Origin: Acidobacteriota bacterium
GTDB taxonomy: Bacteria; Acidobacteriota; UBA6911
Reading direction: 5' to 3'
Assembly: GCA_031271905.1 (NCBI GenBank)
Contig: JAISUT010000049.1
Coordinates: forward strand, 1 to 33,017
Length of the DNA stretch: 33,017 bases
This document shows, piece after piece, positions 6,730 to 14,509 of this stretch (the stretch's first letter is position 1; each line of letters begins with the position of its first letter). The notes beneath the pieces are model-generated. The model made no database searches and was not told the DNA's origin. It worked only from the letters and a program-made list of their open reading frames with translations. Position numbers and translations under genes: made by a program.

Positions 6730-9153
6730 CTATCCTTTCGTCGCCGATTGCGACGGGTCTTTGACCACCTCGACCAGCGTCTGGCTCGACATCGCCGTCA
6801 CCAGCGGGTCGTAGGCCTTCTCGCCCACGGAGTACATCGAATTGGTGTTCGCTCCGTACTTCAAGCGCGGCAGCTCCGGTTTTTTCAACTCCGCGCACCC
6901 CTCCCACCAGCCGTGCAGCGCCATCACCGTGTCGCGCCGGATGCCGGGGTTGACGTCCGCCCGCAGCCGGATGGTGTTGTGGGGCGATGAGACCAGCACC
7001 CAGTCGCCCTGCTTGATGCCGCGCGCCCTCGCGGTCTCCGGATGGATCTGGATCGTCGGGTCGGGCATGACCTCCCGCAGGTAGGGGACGTTGCGCAGCC
7101 AGGAGGCGTTGTAGACCTTCGATGTGTGGAAGTCCGAGAGCAGCAAGGGGTACTTTTTCACCAGCTCCGGCGTGCCGGTCAGGCTCTCCGGCGGCTCGCG
7201 CCACTCCGGCAGGGGGTTGTAGCCCGCCTTCTCGAACAGGGTGTTGTAGATCGCAACCTTCCCCTCGGGCAGGTACGGGCCGCGGTCGAAGCGCCCGCTG
7301 CGCGCGGCGAACGCCTGCGCGTACTTCTCGTAGGCCGGCTGGCGAGCGGCAGGGCGGACGATGCCCTGCGGCTTCGCCGTCAGCTCGGCGAGGGTGATGC
7401 CGCGCGAGCGCAACTGCGACTCCTTCCATTCCTTCACGCTGCCGTGCCAGAAGTGCTCGCCGTAGCCCATCCGGGCCCCCAGCTCGATCCAGAACTCGTA
7501 GTCCGACTTGGTGTCGCCGATGGGGTCGATGACTTTGCGGCGCGGCATGATCCAGTTGCCGCCCCCCTCGAAGGGGTGGTCCACCTCGTACATGGTCGAG
7601 ATCGGGATCACGATGTCGGCGTAGTTCATGTCCGAGGTCTTGGCCACGTCGAGGACGACGTAGAAATCGACCTTCTTGAGCGCCTCCAGCACGTTCTTGG
7701 TGCCGCGCGTGCTGGTCGCGGGCTGGGTGCCGGGGGAGATGATCGTCCTGATCTGGTATGGCTTCCCGGTCAACACGCTCTCGAAGATGCGGTAGTACGC
7801 CGAAGTCGGGCTGCCGCTGGTCTGGAAAGGCAACGGGAATTCGGGGCCGACCAGCTTGTTGACGACCTCCTGCGTGTAGCTGAGCCCCCCGTCTTGCCCG
7901 CCGGGGCCTCTGGAGCCGCCGGGCGCGCTCTTGGCTTTGGGCGCGGGGCCGCCCGGCCCCAGTTTCGCCGACGGCTTGGGATTGGCGGCCAGGTTGCCCG
8001 GATCCCCGGGCCCGCCCGGGCCGCCCGGGCCGCCGCCGCCCAGGAGGTTGCCTCCTTTTCTGTCGAGGTGGCCGCAGATGGCGATGAGGATGCCCACCGC
8101 GCGCACCGCGTCGTTGCAACTCGGCGCGTGCTCGAAGCCGTTGCCCGCGTCGATGCACGAATGCTTGGTGGTGGCGAAAAGCCTCGCCACCTCGCGCGTC
8201 TGCGCCGCAGGCACGCCCGAGACCTTCTCCGCCCATTCGGGCGTGTACTTCTGAACGTGCGGCACGAGCTTGTCGAAGCCGTGGGTCCACTTCTCGACGA
8301 ACTCCTTGTCGTAAAGCTTTTCATTGACGACGACGTGCAAAAGCGCCAGGGCGAACGCCGCGTCGGTCCCCGGCCTCACGGGCACCCAGATGTCGGCGAC
8401 GGCGACGTCCGGCTCCATCGTCGGCTTGACGGCGATGATCTTGACGCCGCGCGCCTTGGCGGCCAAGAGCGCGCGCAGGTTCCCCTTGGAGCTGCCGGCG
8501 TAGACCGGCTGCTTCGCCCAGACGACCAGCAGCTTGGTGTTGGCGATGTCCGGGCTGGGCGATCCCCCAAGGGTGTACTGGAAGGAGAAGCCGCGCTGCA
8601 TGGCGCAGATGCCGCTGTGGGCGTAGTTGGGGCTGCCGTGCGCGGCCAGGAAGCGCCGGAAGTAGGAGTTGTACGACCGGGCGGCGGGCGAGAGGATCGC
8701 CAGAGACTCCGCGCCGTACTTTTCCTTCTGCTCCTTCAGCTTCGCCACGATGGTGTCGAGCGCCTCGTCCCAACCGATGCGCTGGAACTTCCCCTCCCCT
8801 TTCGCGCCGACGCGCTTGAGCGGGTAGCGCAGGCGCTCGGTGGAATAGACCCACTGCGGCGCGGCGTGCGACTTGCCGCAGTTGCGCCCCAGGTTCAGCG
8901 GCGCCTCCGGCAGCGGCTCGATGCCGACGAAACGGCCGCCGCGCACGACGGCGTTGATGCCGCATCCCTGGCTGGGGCCGCACATGCCGCACATGGTCGG
9001 GATCAGTTTTTCCTCGGGCTGGGCGGCTCGGGCGATCCCGGACGGCGCGAGCAAGGGCGAGATCGCGCCCCAGACCGCCGACTGGACGCCCAGCGCGCCC
9101 GCCGCCTTCAAAATGCTGCGTCGGGTGACTTCGGTGTCATTGGATTCAAGCAT
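6730..9153 (-). CDS. Tat-exported molybdopterin oxidoreductase (PsrA/PhsA-like)
   Basis: An 807-residue catalytic subunit of the DMSO-reductase superfamily, most like polysulfide/thiosulfate reductase A. A Tat signal is at the start (TRRSILKAAG, residues 10-19, then a hydrophobic stretch ending near Ala44). The N-terminal [4Fe-4S] motif is Cys55, Cys58, Cys64 and Cys92, which spaces the second and third cysteines by five residues rather than the usual three. Cys183 in HSGICAMQRG is the likely molybdenum ligand. The C-terminal region (about 670-800) looks like the dinucleotide-binding domain. Residues 373-423 form a Gly/Pro-rich insertion with repeated GGPGGPG, absent from relatives I recall. 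The physiological substrate cannot be read from sequence; sulfur compounds are favoured by the YezD-like neighbour. The start is before a clear Tat signal, with only a weak ribosome site. Confidence 0.88.
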   Translation of the reverse strand: MLESNDTEVTRRSILKAAGALGVQSAVWGAISPLLAPSGIARAAQPEEKLIPTMCGMCGPSQGCGINAVVRGGRFVGIEPLPEAPLNLGRNCGKSHAAPQWVYSTERLRYPLKRVGAKGEGKFQRIGWDEALDTIVAKLKEQKEKYGAESLAILSPAARSYNSYFRRFLAAHGSPNYAHSGICAMQRGFSFQYTLGGSPSPDIANTKLLVVWAKQPVYAGSSKGNLRALLAAKARGVKIIAVKPTMEPDVAVADIWVPVRPGTDAAFALALLHVVVNEKLYDKEFVEKWTHGFDKLVPHVQKYTPEWAEKVSGVPAAQTREVARLFATTKHSCIDAGNGFEHAPSCNDAVRAVGILIAICGHLDRKGGNLLGGGGPGGPGGPGDPGNLAANPKPSAKLGPGGPAPKAKSAPGGSRGPGGQDGGLSYTQEVVNKLVGPEFPLPFQTSGSPTSAYYRIFESVLTGKPYQIRTIISPGTQPATSTRGTKNVLEALKKVDFYVVLDVAKTSDMNYADIVIPISTMYEVDHPFEGGGNWIMPRRKVIDPIGDTKSDYEFWIELGARMGYGEHFWHGSVKEWKESQLRSRGITLAELTAKPQGIVRPAARQPAYEKYAQAFAARSGRFDRGPYLPEGKVAIYNTLFEKAGYNPLPEWREPPESLTGTPELVKKYPLLLSDFHTSKVYNASWLRNVPYLREVMPDPTIQIHPETARARGIKQGDWVLVSSPHNTIRLRADVNPGIRRDTVMALHGWWEGCAELKKPELPRLKYGANTNSMYSVGEKAYDPLVTAMSSQTLVEVVKDPSQSATKG

Positions 9154-9296
9154 GCTGGTATCCCGGATTCAGACGAGGGCTTCCGGTCGTCCGGTCTGCC
9201 GTCGGTTCGCTGTTTCAATTCAAAGCCGGCTTGGCGCTCCGGTTGATCCGGTCGTGCGTGAAAAGCCGTTTTCCGTAAGGGCGCACCCCATGGCCC

Positions 9297-9317
9297 CGAC
9301 CCCGGGAAGCGGGGTCG
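9297..9317 (-). terminator. Stem-loop between the DUF2292 gene and the molybdoenzyme gene
   Basis: CGACCCC (9297-9303) pairs perfectly with GGGGTCG (9311-9317) around a 7-base loop. It lies 25 bases past the stop of the DUF2292 gene and about 145 bases before the molybdoenzyme start. With no U-tract it may be an attenuator or an mRNA-processing boundary rather than a full terminator. Confidence 0.35.
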
Positions 9318-9341
9318 CGCCGCGCAAGGGGCGCCCCTCCG

Positions 9342-9557
9342 TCAATTCGTCACCACTCCGGATTGGACCCGGATCTTCCTCTTGCATTCGATCAAGACCA
9401 CCCGGGAGTCGTGGATGGTGACCTCCACCGAGCCGTAGCGGATGCCGCGCACGGCGCTCAGTATCGCCGACTCGGCGCTCTCCGCCCGCTCGACGCCGGA
9501 AAAATGATAGTTCTTCACGACGCCCCCTTCGTTCCCCCCGTTGCTGGCTTCGGACAT
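9342..9557 (-). CDS. DUF2292 (YezD-like) small protein
   Basis: A 71-residue protein whose second half, ILSAVRGIRYGSVEVTIHD and the following VVLIE segment, matches the DUF2292/YezD family. That family of 50-70 residue proteins is often found beside sulfate or sulfonate assimilation genes; its biochemical role is not known. The first 25 residues are Gly/Asn/Glu-rich and not conserved. Two starts are possible: ATG at 9569 has its AAGGAGG too close, while ATG at 9557 has GGAGG with a 5-base spacer, so I chose the latter. It is in line with, and 188 bases before, the molybdoenzyme gene. Confidence 0.75.
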   Translation of the reverse strand: MSEASNGGNEGGVVKNYHFSGVERAESAESAILSAVRGIRYGSVEVTIHDSRVVLIECKRKIRVQSGVVTN

Positions 9558-9638
9558 CTCCACCTCCATCCTCCTCCTTCTTCCCTGTGACGGGCGCGCC
9601 GCGCGGCGGCCCTCGGCGCACGATGCGCCCCACGCCCC

Positions 9639-10037
9639 CTATTCCCGGCCCGCCCGCGCCTGGTAGCGCAAGATCGCGTCTTCGATGTCGGCGAACTTCT
9701 CCCGGCGGATGACGACCATCTCGCGCCCTAGGCGGCGGGCGCAGTCCTTTGCCAGGAACATGCTTCCGTGGCTGTTGAGCTGGGTGATCACGAACACGAT
9801 GTCGGCGCGGCCGATCTGCGACCGCAACACCTTCGCGCCGCGCCCCCCCACCGCGCCGGGGTGCGTCTCGACCTTCCAGCCCGCCGTCTCGCCCCGCTCT
9901 ATCAGGTGTTTGGACGTCCTTTCGTGCCCGCCGATGAGGACCACCCGCAGCGGCCTCGCGAAATAACCGGCGCCCCCCGCCGGGGCGATCCCGCCCCTTT
10001 GCACCCCTCCGAACCCCTTCTGCAACCCCTTTCGCAT
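9639..10037 (-). CDS. DUF2325 domain protein
   Basis: A 132-residue protein. The core, VLIGGHERT (near 38-46), GGRGAKVLRSQIGRAD (near 65-80) and VITQLNSHG (near 83-91), is the signature of DUF2325, a small Rossmann-like family of unknown function found in many anaerobes and thermophiles. I placed the start at ATG 10037 because GGAGGG lies 5 bases before it and the reading frame upstream of that has no conserved content. The gene is 81 bases before the DUF2292 start in the same direction and may head the operon. No catalytic residues can be named with confidence. Confidence 0.78.
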   Translation of the reverse strand: MRKGLQKGFGGVQRGGIAPAGGAGYFARPLRVVLIGGHERTSKHLIERGETAGWKVETHPGAVGGRGAKVLRSQIGRADIVFVITQLNSHGSMFLAKDCARRLGREMVVIRREKFADIEDAILRYQARAGRE

Positions 10038-10115
10038 GAAACCCTCCGTCAAGCCTTGCGCCCGATTTTCCGGTCTCCGCTGGTGTTTGCAGTCGTCCGG
10101 ATGCCTATGTGCCGC

Positions 10116-10134
10116 GCGACAGGGCGACTGTCGC
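10116..10134. other. Perfect short hairpin in the DUF2325 leader
   Basis: GCGACAG (10116-10122) pairs with CTGTCGC (10128-10134) around a 5-base loop. If transcription starts near 10280 on the minus strand, the hairpin is in the 5' leader of the DUF2325 gene. It could also be an operator. Confidence 0.35.
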
Positions 10135-10286
10135 ATATCTTGGGAAGTGCTTGCCGATCAGTGTGTCTGCGGAGAGTCTACAGTCGCTATGCCCTTGCCG
10201 CAGGACACGCCGCCGGCCTGCTACAACACATCCTGCGGCATCCATACTCAAGTGTGCCCATCAGCTTTATAGTCATAACGCCGCTA

Positions 10287-10337
10287 TTTTTACCAAGGAA
10301 TAGCTGACAATGTCAATGGAAATTAATATATTTGACA
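10287..10337 (-). promoter_or_regulatory. Back-to-back TTGACA elements in an AT-rich island
   Basis: On the minus strand a perfect TTGACA (10316-10311) is followed after 18 bases by TAAAAA (10292-10287), a reasonable promoter for the DUF2325 gene 250 bases downstream. A second perfect TTGACA lies on the plus strand at 10332-10337, but no good -10 hexamer follows at 16-18 bases. Together the two hexamers form an inverted repeat TGTCAA-N15-TTGACA, so the pair may instead be a regulator site between divergent genes. Confidence 0.4.
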
Positions 10338-10505
10338 AAAAAACTTTTCTGAGAACTTTTCGAGGTTGGAAAATCTATAGAACGCGACGGAGGGATGTGC
10401 GGATTTCGATCCATGGGTTGCAATCCCCCCATCGTGCGCATGGAGTATCCGGCGCGACTGGTTGCAATCCCGGCGGCGCAGGTATACCTTATACGAATCA
10501 TGTTC

Positions 10506-10537
10506 TTGTTCGGGGGGTTCGTGAGCCTCTCGAACAA
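10506..10537 (+). other. Stem-loop in the lipoprotein mRNA leader
   Basis: TTGTTCG (10506-10512) pairs with CGAACAA (10531-10537). The stem can extend by five more pairs, two of them G-U, leaving an 8-base loop. It lies about 45 bases before the lipoprotein start codon, followed at once by an AAAGGAG copy and later by the real ribosome site, also AAAGGAG. It could control translation or mRNA stability. Confidence 0.4.
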
Positions 10538-10582
10538 AGGAGTCAAGCTTTCCGCGAATTTTTTTCAAAGGAGACCGATACC

Positions 10583-11590
10583 ATGAGACACCGTTTTTCA
10601 CTGTTTTGCCTGCTCACCCTCGGTTTGGCTCTCGCCCTGGGCGGTTGCTCGAGATCTCAGCAAGCGCAGGCGCCAGAGGCGGTGGAGCCCCTGGCGGACC
10701 AAGATGCGACGGAGGCGGAGGACGCATTGGACGCAGCCGCAATGCCTGAAACCATAACGCTCGACGGCAAGACCTACCAGCTCCTGGATCCATCCCAGCC
10801 GATCCCGGACGGAACTGTGACGACGACCTTCGAGGGCAGGACTTACAAGCTCGTGCCCACGCCGGCGGCGGGCTCGCCGAGACCCACGACGACGCCGAAG
10901 CCGTCCACTCCGCCGTCCTCGGCGTCCAACCAGCCGACCACGACGACTCCCCCCGCCGCAGCCGCTCCTGAGGCGCCCGCCGCATCGACACCCGCCACGC
11001 CGCCCGCCCCGACGCGCGCGACGCTGGCCGCGGGAACCCCGATCAACATCATCACCTCTTCCGAAATCTCCACCAAGACCGCCAAGGTCGGGGATTCCTT
11101 CGAAGCGGTGCTCAACGAGAACCTCAGCGCCGACGGTACGGTCATCGCACGGCGCGGCGCCCTCGTCACGGGCGTGGTCACCGAATCCGACCCCGGCGGG
11201 CGGGTCAAGGGCACGGCGTCCATGGCGTTGCAACTGACCAGCCTGGCATTGGCCAGCGGCCGGACCGCCACGGTTAAAACCAACAACTACGAAGTGACGG
11301 CTGAAAGCTCCAAGAAGAAGGACGCCACCAAGATCGGCATCGGCGCGGGCATCGGCGCCGCCATCGGCGCGATCGCGGGCGGCGGCAAGGGCGCGGCCAT
11401 CGGCGCGGGCGTAGGCAGCGCGGCGGGCACGGGCACGGTGCTGGCGACGCGCGGCGACCCGGCCGTCGTCGAGGCCGAAGTCCCCCTCACATTCAACCTG
11501 ACCTCGCCGCTGACCGTCACCCTCGGGGACGGCGCCGCCCAAGGGGCCCGCGGCAACCGTGGCGAGCGCCGCGAGAGGACGAACCAGTAA
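10583..11590 (+). CDS. Glycine-zipper lipoprotein
   Basis: A 335-residue predicted lipoprotein. The signal peptide ends in LALGGC, with Cys22 as the lipidated residue. Residues 55-95 hold two short repeats (ITLDGKTYQLL and TTTFEGRTYKLV). Residues 96-145 form a Pro/Thr/Ala/Ser-rich linker. A conserved domain begins near ATLAAGTPINI (147-157) and contains a run on preventing or limiting exposure typical of acidobacterial envelope proteins (ARRGALVTGVV). Residues 251-285 form a glycine zipper (GIGAGIGAAIGAIAGG and onward), which usually packs membrane-inserted helices. The tail is Arg-rich. The start is fixed by AAAGGAG 8 bases upstream and by the signal peptide; the open frame continues upstream without meaning. 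Probable periplasmic or outer-membrane location; exact function unknown. Confidence 0.82.
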   Translation: MRHRFSLFCLLTLGLALALGGCSRSQQAQAPEAVEPLADQDATEAEDALDAAAMPETITLDGKTYQLLDPSQPIPDGTVTTTFEGRTYKLVPTPAAGSPRPTTTPKPSTPPSSASNQPTTTTPPAAAAPEAPAASTPATPPAPTRATLAAGTPINIITSSEISTKTAKVGDSFEAVLNENLSADGTVIARRGALVTGVVTESDPGGRVKGTASMALQLTSLALASGRTATVKTNNYEVTAESSKKKDATKIGIGAGIGAAIGAIAGGGKGAAIGAGVGSAAGTGTVLATRGDPAVVEAEVPLTFNLTSPLTVTLGDGAAQGARGNRGERRERTNQ

Positions 11591-11617
11591 CGGCGCGGCT
11601 CGCGCGCATTCAGGGGG

Positions 11618-11645
11618 CGCCCCGGCGACGGCATCCGCCGGGGCG
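11618..11645 (+). terminator. Strong stem-loop after the lipoprotein gene
   Basis: CGCCCCGGCG (11618-11627) and CGCCGGGGCG (11636-11645) form a perfect 10-bp stem with an 8-base loop, 28 bases past the lipoprotein stop codon. There is no U-tract. It ends only 17 bases before the DUF763 start codon, so it may also affect translation of that gene. Confidence 0.5.
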
Positions 11646-11662
11646 ACCGCCCAACCGCCCTT

Positions 11663-12928
11663 ATGAAACGCTCGGGATTCGCAGACTTGCCGCTCCACCG
11701 CGGGCGCGTGCCGCATTGGCTCGCCGACCGCATGGCGAAGCTGGGCGCCGCCGTCGTCGAGGCGATCCTAGTCCATTACGGCCACGCCGAGTTCCTGTCC
11801 CGCATCGCCGACCCGTTCTGGTTCCAGGCGCTGGGCGCGGTCATGGGGATGGATTGGCATTCCTCGGGCATCACCACCTCCGTCATGAACGCCCTCAAGC
11901 GCGGCTTGGCGCCGCGCGCGGAGGAGTTGGGCGTCTACATCTGCGGCGGGCGCGGCAACAGATCCCGCAACACCCCGGCGGAGCTGTTGCGCGTCGCCGA
12001 GCGCCGGTCCCTGGACGGCGACGCCTTGGTGCAGACCAGCCGCCTCACCGCCCGCATCGACAACAACGCCATCGCCGACAGCTTCCAACTCTACCTGCAC
12101 ACGTTCGTGCTCTGCTCTGACGGGGAGTGGGCGGTCGTGCAGCAGGGGATGAACGAGGCGACGGGCATGGCGCGCCGCTACCATTGGCATTCGGCGGCAG
12201 TCCGCGACTTCACCTCCGCCCCGCACACGGGCATCGTGGGGGAGCCGCAGGGGATGATCATGAACCTGGTGGACGCCGCGGCGGGGGAGGCGCACCAGGC
12301 GATGCTCGCCATCGTCAAGGATGCTCCGGACAAGACCGTGGGCGAGGCGAGGCGGCTCCTCATGCCGCGCCATCACGAAGTCCGCGCTGGCGACGTCGAT
12401 CTGAAACGGCTGGGCGCGGTGCTGGCGCTGGCATACGAGCGGGACTTCCGCGATTTCGCCTCGCTCTTGCTGCTGGAGACCCTGGGCCCGCGCACGCTCC
12501 AGACGCTGGCGCTCGTCGCCGAGGTCGTCCACGGCGCGCCGACGCGCTTCTCCGACCCGGCGCGCCACTCCTTCGCGCTGGGCGGCAAGGACCGCCACCC
12601 CTTCCCCGTCCCGCTCAAAACCTACGACGAGTCGGTCTCCGTGCTGCGCAGGGCGTTGGATGCCGCCAAGGTGGGGGACGGCGAAAAGCTGGAGGGGTTC
12701 CGCCGCCTGGAGCGGTTCGCGCGACGCATCGAGGAACGTTGCGACCCTCGCGCCGATTTCGCGGCGACGGTCGCGCACGAGTTCGCCGTCTCGAAGCGAT
12801 ACGGGGGGCGCACCGTCTTTGACGGCGCCGACGACGCGCGCAACGCCAGGGCGTCCGAGGCGGCCGGCCCCGGCACGGCGGAAAAGCCGCGCCCCGCCCG
12901 CAAAGGGCAGATGCCGTTGTTCGGTTAA
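11663..12928 (+). CDS. DUF763 domain protein
   Basis: A 421-residue protein of the DUF763 family, best known from archaea and thermophilic bacteria and without an established function. Family hallmarks are KRSGFADLPLH at the N-terminus, GMDWHSSGITT near 62-72, GVYICGGRG near 89-97 with SRNTP, the HWHSAAVRDF segment near 173-182 and LMPRHHEV near 233-240. The many conserved His, Asp and Arg residues suggest an enzyme, possibly acting on nucleic acid, but this is inference. The last ~40 residues are low-complexity and end in KGQMPLFG. The start is fixed by the conserved N-terminus, although no ribosome-binding site is visible in front of it. The gene converges on aroQ. Confidence 0.85.
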   Translation: MKRSGFADLPLHRGRVPHWLADRMAKLGAAVVEAILVHYGHAEFLSRIADPFWFQALGAVMGMDWHSSGITTSVMNALKRGLAPRAEELGVYICGGRGNRSRNTPAELLRVAERRSLDGDALVQTSRLTARIDNNAIADSFQLYLHTFVLCSDGEWAVVQQGMNEATGMARRYHWHSAAVRDFTSAPHTGIVGEPQGMIMNLVDAAAGEAHQAMLAIVKDAPDKTVGEARRLLMPRHHEVRAGDVDLKRLGAVLALAYERDFRDFASLLLLETLGPRTLQTLALVAEVVHGAPTRFSDPARHSFALGGKDRHPFPVPLKTYDESVSVLRRALDAAKVGDGEKLEGFRRLERFARRIEERCDPRADFAATVAHEFAVSKRYGGRTVFDGADDARNARASEAAGPGTAEKPRPARKGQMPLFG

Positions 12929-12963
12929 CCCGTCACCGCCCCCTCTGCCCCCGCATTGCGGGC

Positions 12964-13416
12964 TTACGGGCGGCCTTTGTCTTGGAGGATGCCGACCAGC
13001 GCGACCAAGCCGCATTCGTAGCTGCGCCAGCCGAGGCCTGCGACGCACCCGGTCACGACGGGGGCTGTCACCGTCTTGTGGCGGAACTCCTCGCGCGCAT
13101 GTATGTTCGACAAATGCACCTCCACCGTCGGCAGGTTCGCCGCCGCCAAGGCGTCGCGCAACGCATAGGAGTAATGGCCGTAGGCACCGGGGTTGATCAC
13201 GATGCCGTCCGCCCAGCCCGCCGCGTCCTGCACCGCATCGACGAGCGCGCCTTCGCTGTTGGACTGGAACGTGCGCAACTGGACGCCGCGCTCCTCCGCC
13301 AGACGCGCCATCCGGGCGTCGATCTCCCCGAGCGTCACGGTGCCGTAGTGCGCCGGCTCCCGCTTCCCCAGCAAATTCAGGTTCGGCCCATGTATGAGCG
13401 ATATCTTGTACGCCAT
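12964..13416 (-). CDS. aroQ: 3-dehydroquinate dehydratase, type II
   Basis: A 150-residue enzyme of the shikimate pathway that dehydrates 3-dehydroquinate to 3-dehydroshikimate; type II forms dodecamers in the cytoplasm. The family motifs are all present: [12 protein letters not shown] (9-20), catalytic Arg19 and Tyr24 on the mobile loop, [17 protein letters not shown] (74-90) with Asn75 and His81, and the [16 protein letters not shown] segment (101-116) with catalytic His101 and Arg112. Length is normal. The start is set by GAAGGAGG upstream and by the family N-terminus. It lies 79 bases after the alcohol dehydrogenase start-side gene in the same direction, but no functional link is evident. 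Confidence 0.95.
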   Translation of the reverse strand: MAYKISLIHGPNLNLLGKREPAHYGTVTLGEIDARMARLAEERGVQLRTFQSNSEGALVDAVQDAAGWADGIVINPGAYGHYSYALRDALAAANLPTVEVHLSNIHAREEFRHKTVTAPVVTGCVAGLGWRSYECGLVALVGILQDKGRP

Positions 13417-13495
13417 CGACCCCCTCCTTCCCCTTTGCCATCGCGCCCCCGGGACGCCGCCCGCCGCGCCCCGCACCATCCCGCCATCTCACATC

Positions 13496-14509
13496 TCACA
13501 TGCCGCCCCACTTGCCCAGCATGTCCACCAAGACCTTGCCGGAGGCGCCGCCCGCCGCCCGCTCCAGCGCCGCGCCGATCTCCGCCAAGGGGTAGACGTC
13601 CGTCACGACCTTCGACGGCGAGAGCCGCCCCGACGCCACCAGCTCCACGGCGCGCGCGAAATCCGCCGGATGGTCGTAGATCATCGAGGTGAGGATGGAG
13701 ACCCCCTCGCGGACGACGCGCACCGGGACGAGGCTCGCCGGCCGGGACGAGAGCCCGAGGAGCATCACGTCCGCCCCGCGGGGCGCGGCGGCGAAAGCCA
13801 GCTCCGCCGTCGCAGGCGCCCCGGCGCACTCGAACACCGTCCTCACGCCGCGCCCCCCCCAGAACGCCGCGACATCCTCCCCGTCCGGCATGGGCTCCGC
13901 GCCCAGGGCCCGGGCCATCGCCACCTTGTCCGGGAAACGGTCGTGCGCGATCACACGCACCCCCATGTCGGTCGCCGCATGCACCAAGAGCAAGCCCACC
14001 ACGCCGCAACCCAGCACCGCCACCGTGTCCCCCGGCTTCGCGCCCGAGCGCCCGAGGCCGCTCAGCGACACCGCGAGCGGTTCGATCGTCACCGCGTCCC
14101 GGTCCCCGACCGAGTCCGGCACCCGCCAGACGAACTCCTCCGGCGCGACGGCATATTCCGAGTAGCATCCGGGGATGTTGACCCCCATCGCCCCCTTGCG
14201 CGCGCAGACCGCGCCGCGCCCGCGACGGCACAGCGCGCATTCGCCGCAAGGGTAGTTCGGCTCCACGACGACGCGCTGGCCGGGCGCGACCTTGGTGACA
14301 TCCTTCCCCAGCTCCGTGACGAGCCCCAGCACTTCGTGGCCGAGGACGAACGGATGCTCCACGGGGCGGTGCCCTTGGTAGATGGAGACGTCGGTGCCGC
14401 AGACCCCCGCGCACACGGGCTGGAAGCGCACCTCGTCCGCCCGCAACGGGGGGGCGGGGACGTCCCCGAACACGATCTTCCCTGGACTCGCAAGCAACGC
14501 GGCTTTCAT
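13496..14509 (-). CDS. Zinc-dependent alcohol/polyol dehydrogenase (MDR family)
   Basis: A 337-residue medium-chain dehydrogenase. Catalytic zinc ligands are Cys37 and the GHE motif (His58-Glu59). Structural zinc ligands are Cys88, 91, 94 and 102. The Rossmann motif VAVLGCGVVG (163-172) is followed by an acidic residue, Asp190, that favours NAD+ over NADP+. It resembles the threonine, sorbitol and butanediol dehydrogenase group; the substrate cannot be assigned. The start is the ATG with GGGGAGCG just upstream; the open frame runs on for nearly 300 codons further but without conserved content. The gene reads toward aroQ and is divergent from the ferredoxin gene; the 282 bases between the two starts hold no gene. 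Confidence 0.88.
   Translation of the reverse strand: MKAALLASPGKIVFGDVPAPPLRADEVRFQPVCAGVCGTDVSIYQGHRPVEHPFVLGHEVLGLVTELGKDVTKVAPGQRVVVEPNYPCGECALCRRGRGAVCARKGAMGVNIPGCYSEYAVAPEEFVWRVPDSVGDRDAVTIEPLAVSLSGLGRSGAKPGDTVAVLGCGVVGLLLVHAATDMGVRVIAHDRFPDKVAMARALGAEPMPDGEDVAAFWGGRGVRTVFECAGAPATAELAFAAAPRGADVMLLGLSSRPASLVPVRVVREGVSILTSMIYDHPADFARAVELVASGRLSPSKVVTDVYPLAEIGAALERAAGGASGKVLVDMLGKWGGM

Larger units (their letters stand above)
10038..10582. other. Gene-free stretch with divergent regulatory region and structured leader
   Basis: No convincing gene. From left to right it holds a perfect 7-bp hairpin (10116-10134), an AT-rich island at about 10260-10380 with back-to-back TTGACA hexamers, a 12-base direct repeat GGTTGCAATCCC (10416-10427 and 10460-10471, 44 bases apart), and a long stem-loop (10506-10537) just before the lipoprotein gene. 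TTGCAA at 10462 with TACCTT at 10485 is a weak promoter candidate for the plus strand. Confidence 0.5.

Noticed and set aside
10411-10471. A tRNA-like look of the GGTTGCAATCCC repeats
   Set aside because: No cloverleaf, anticodon arm or acceptor stem can be built around either copy.
10310-10582. An upstream extension of the lipoprotein frame
   Set aside because: The signal peptide and AAAGGAG place the start at 10583; the upstream part is AT-rich regulatory DNA.
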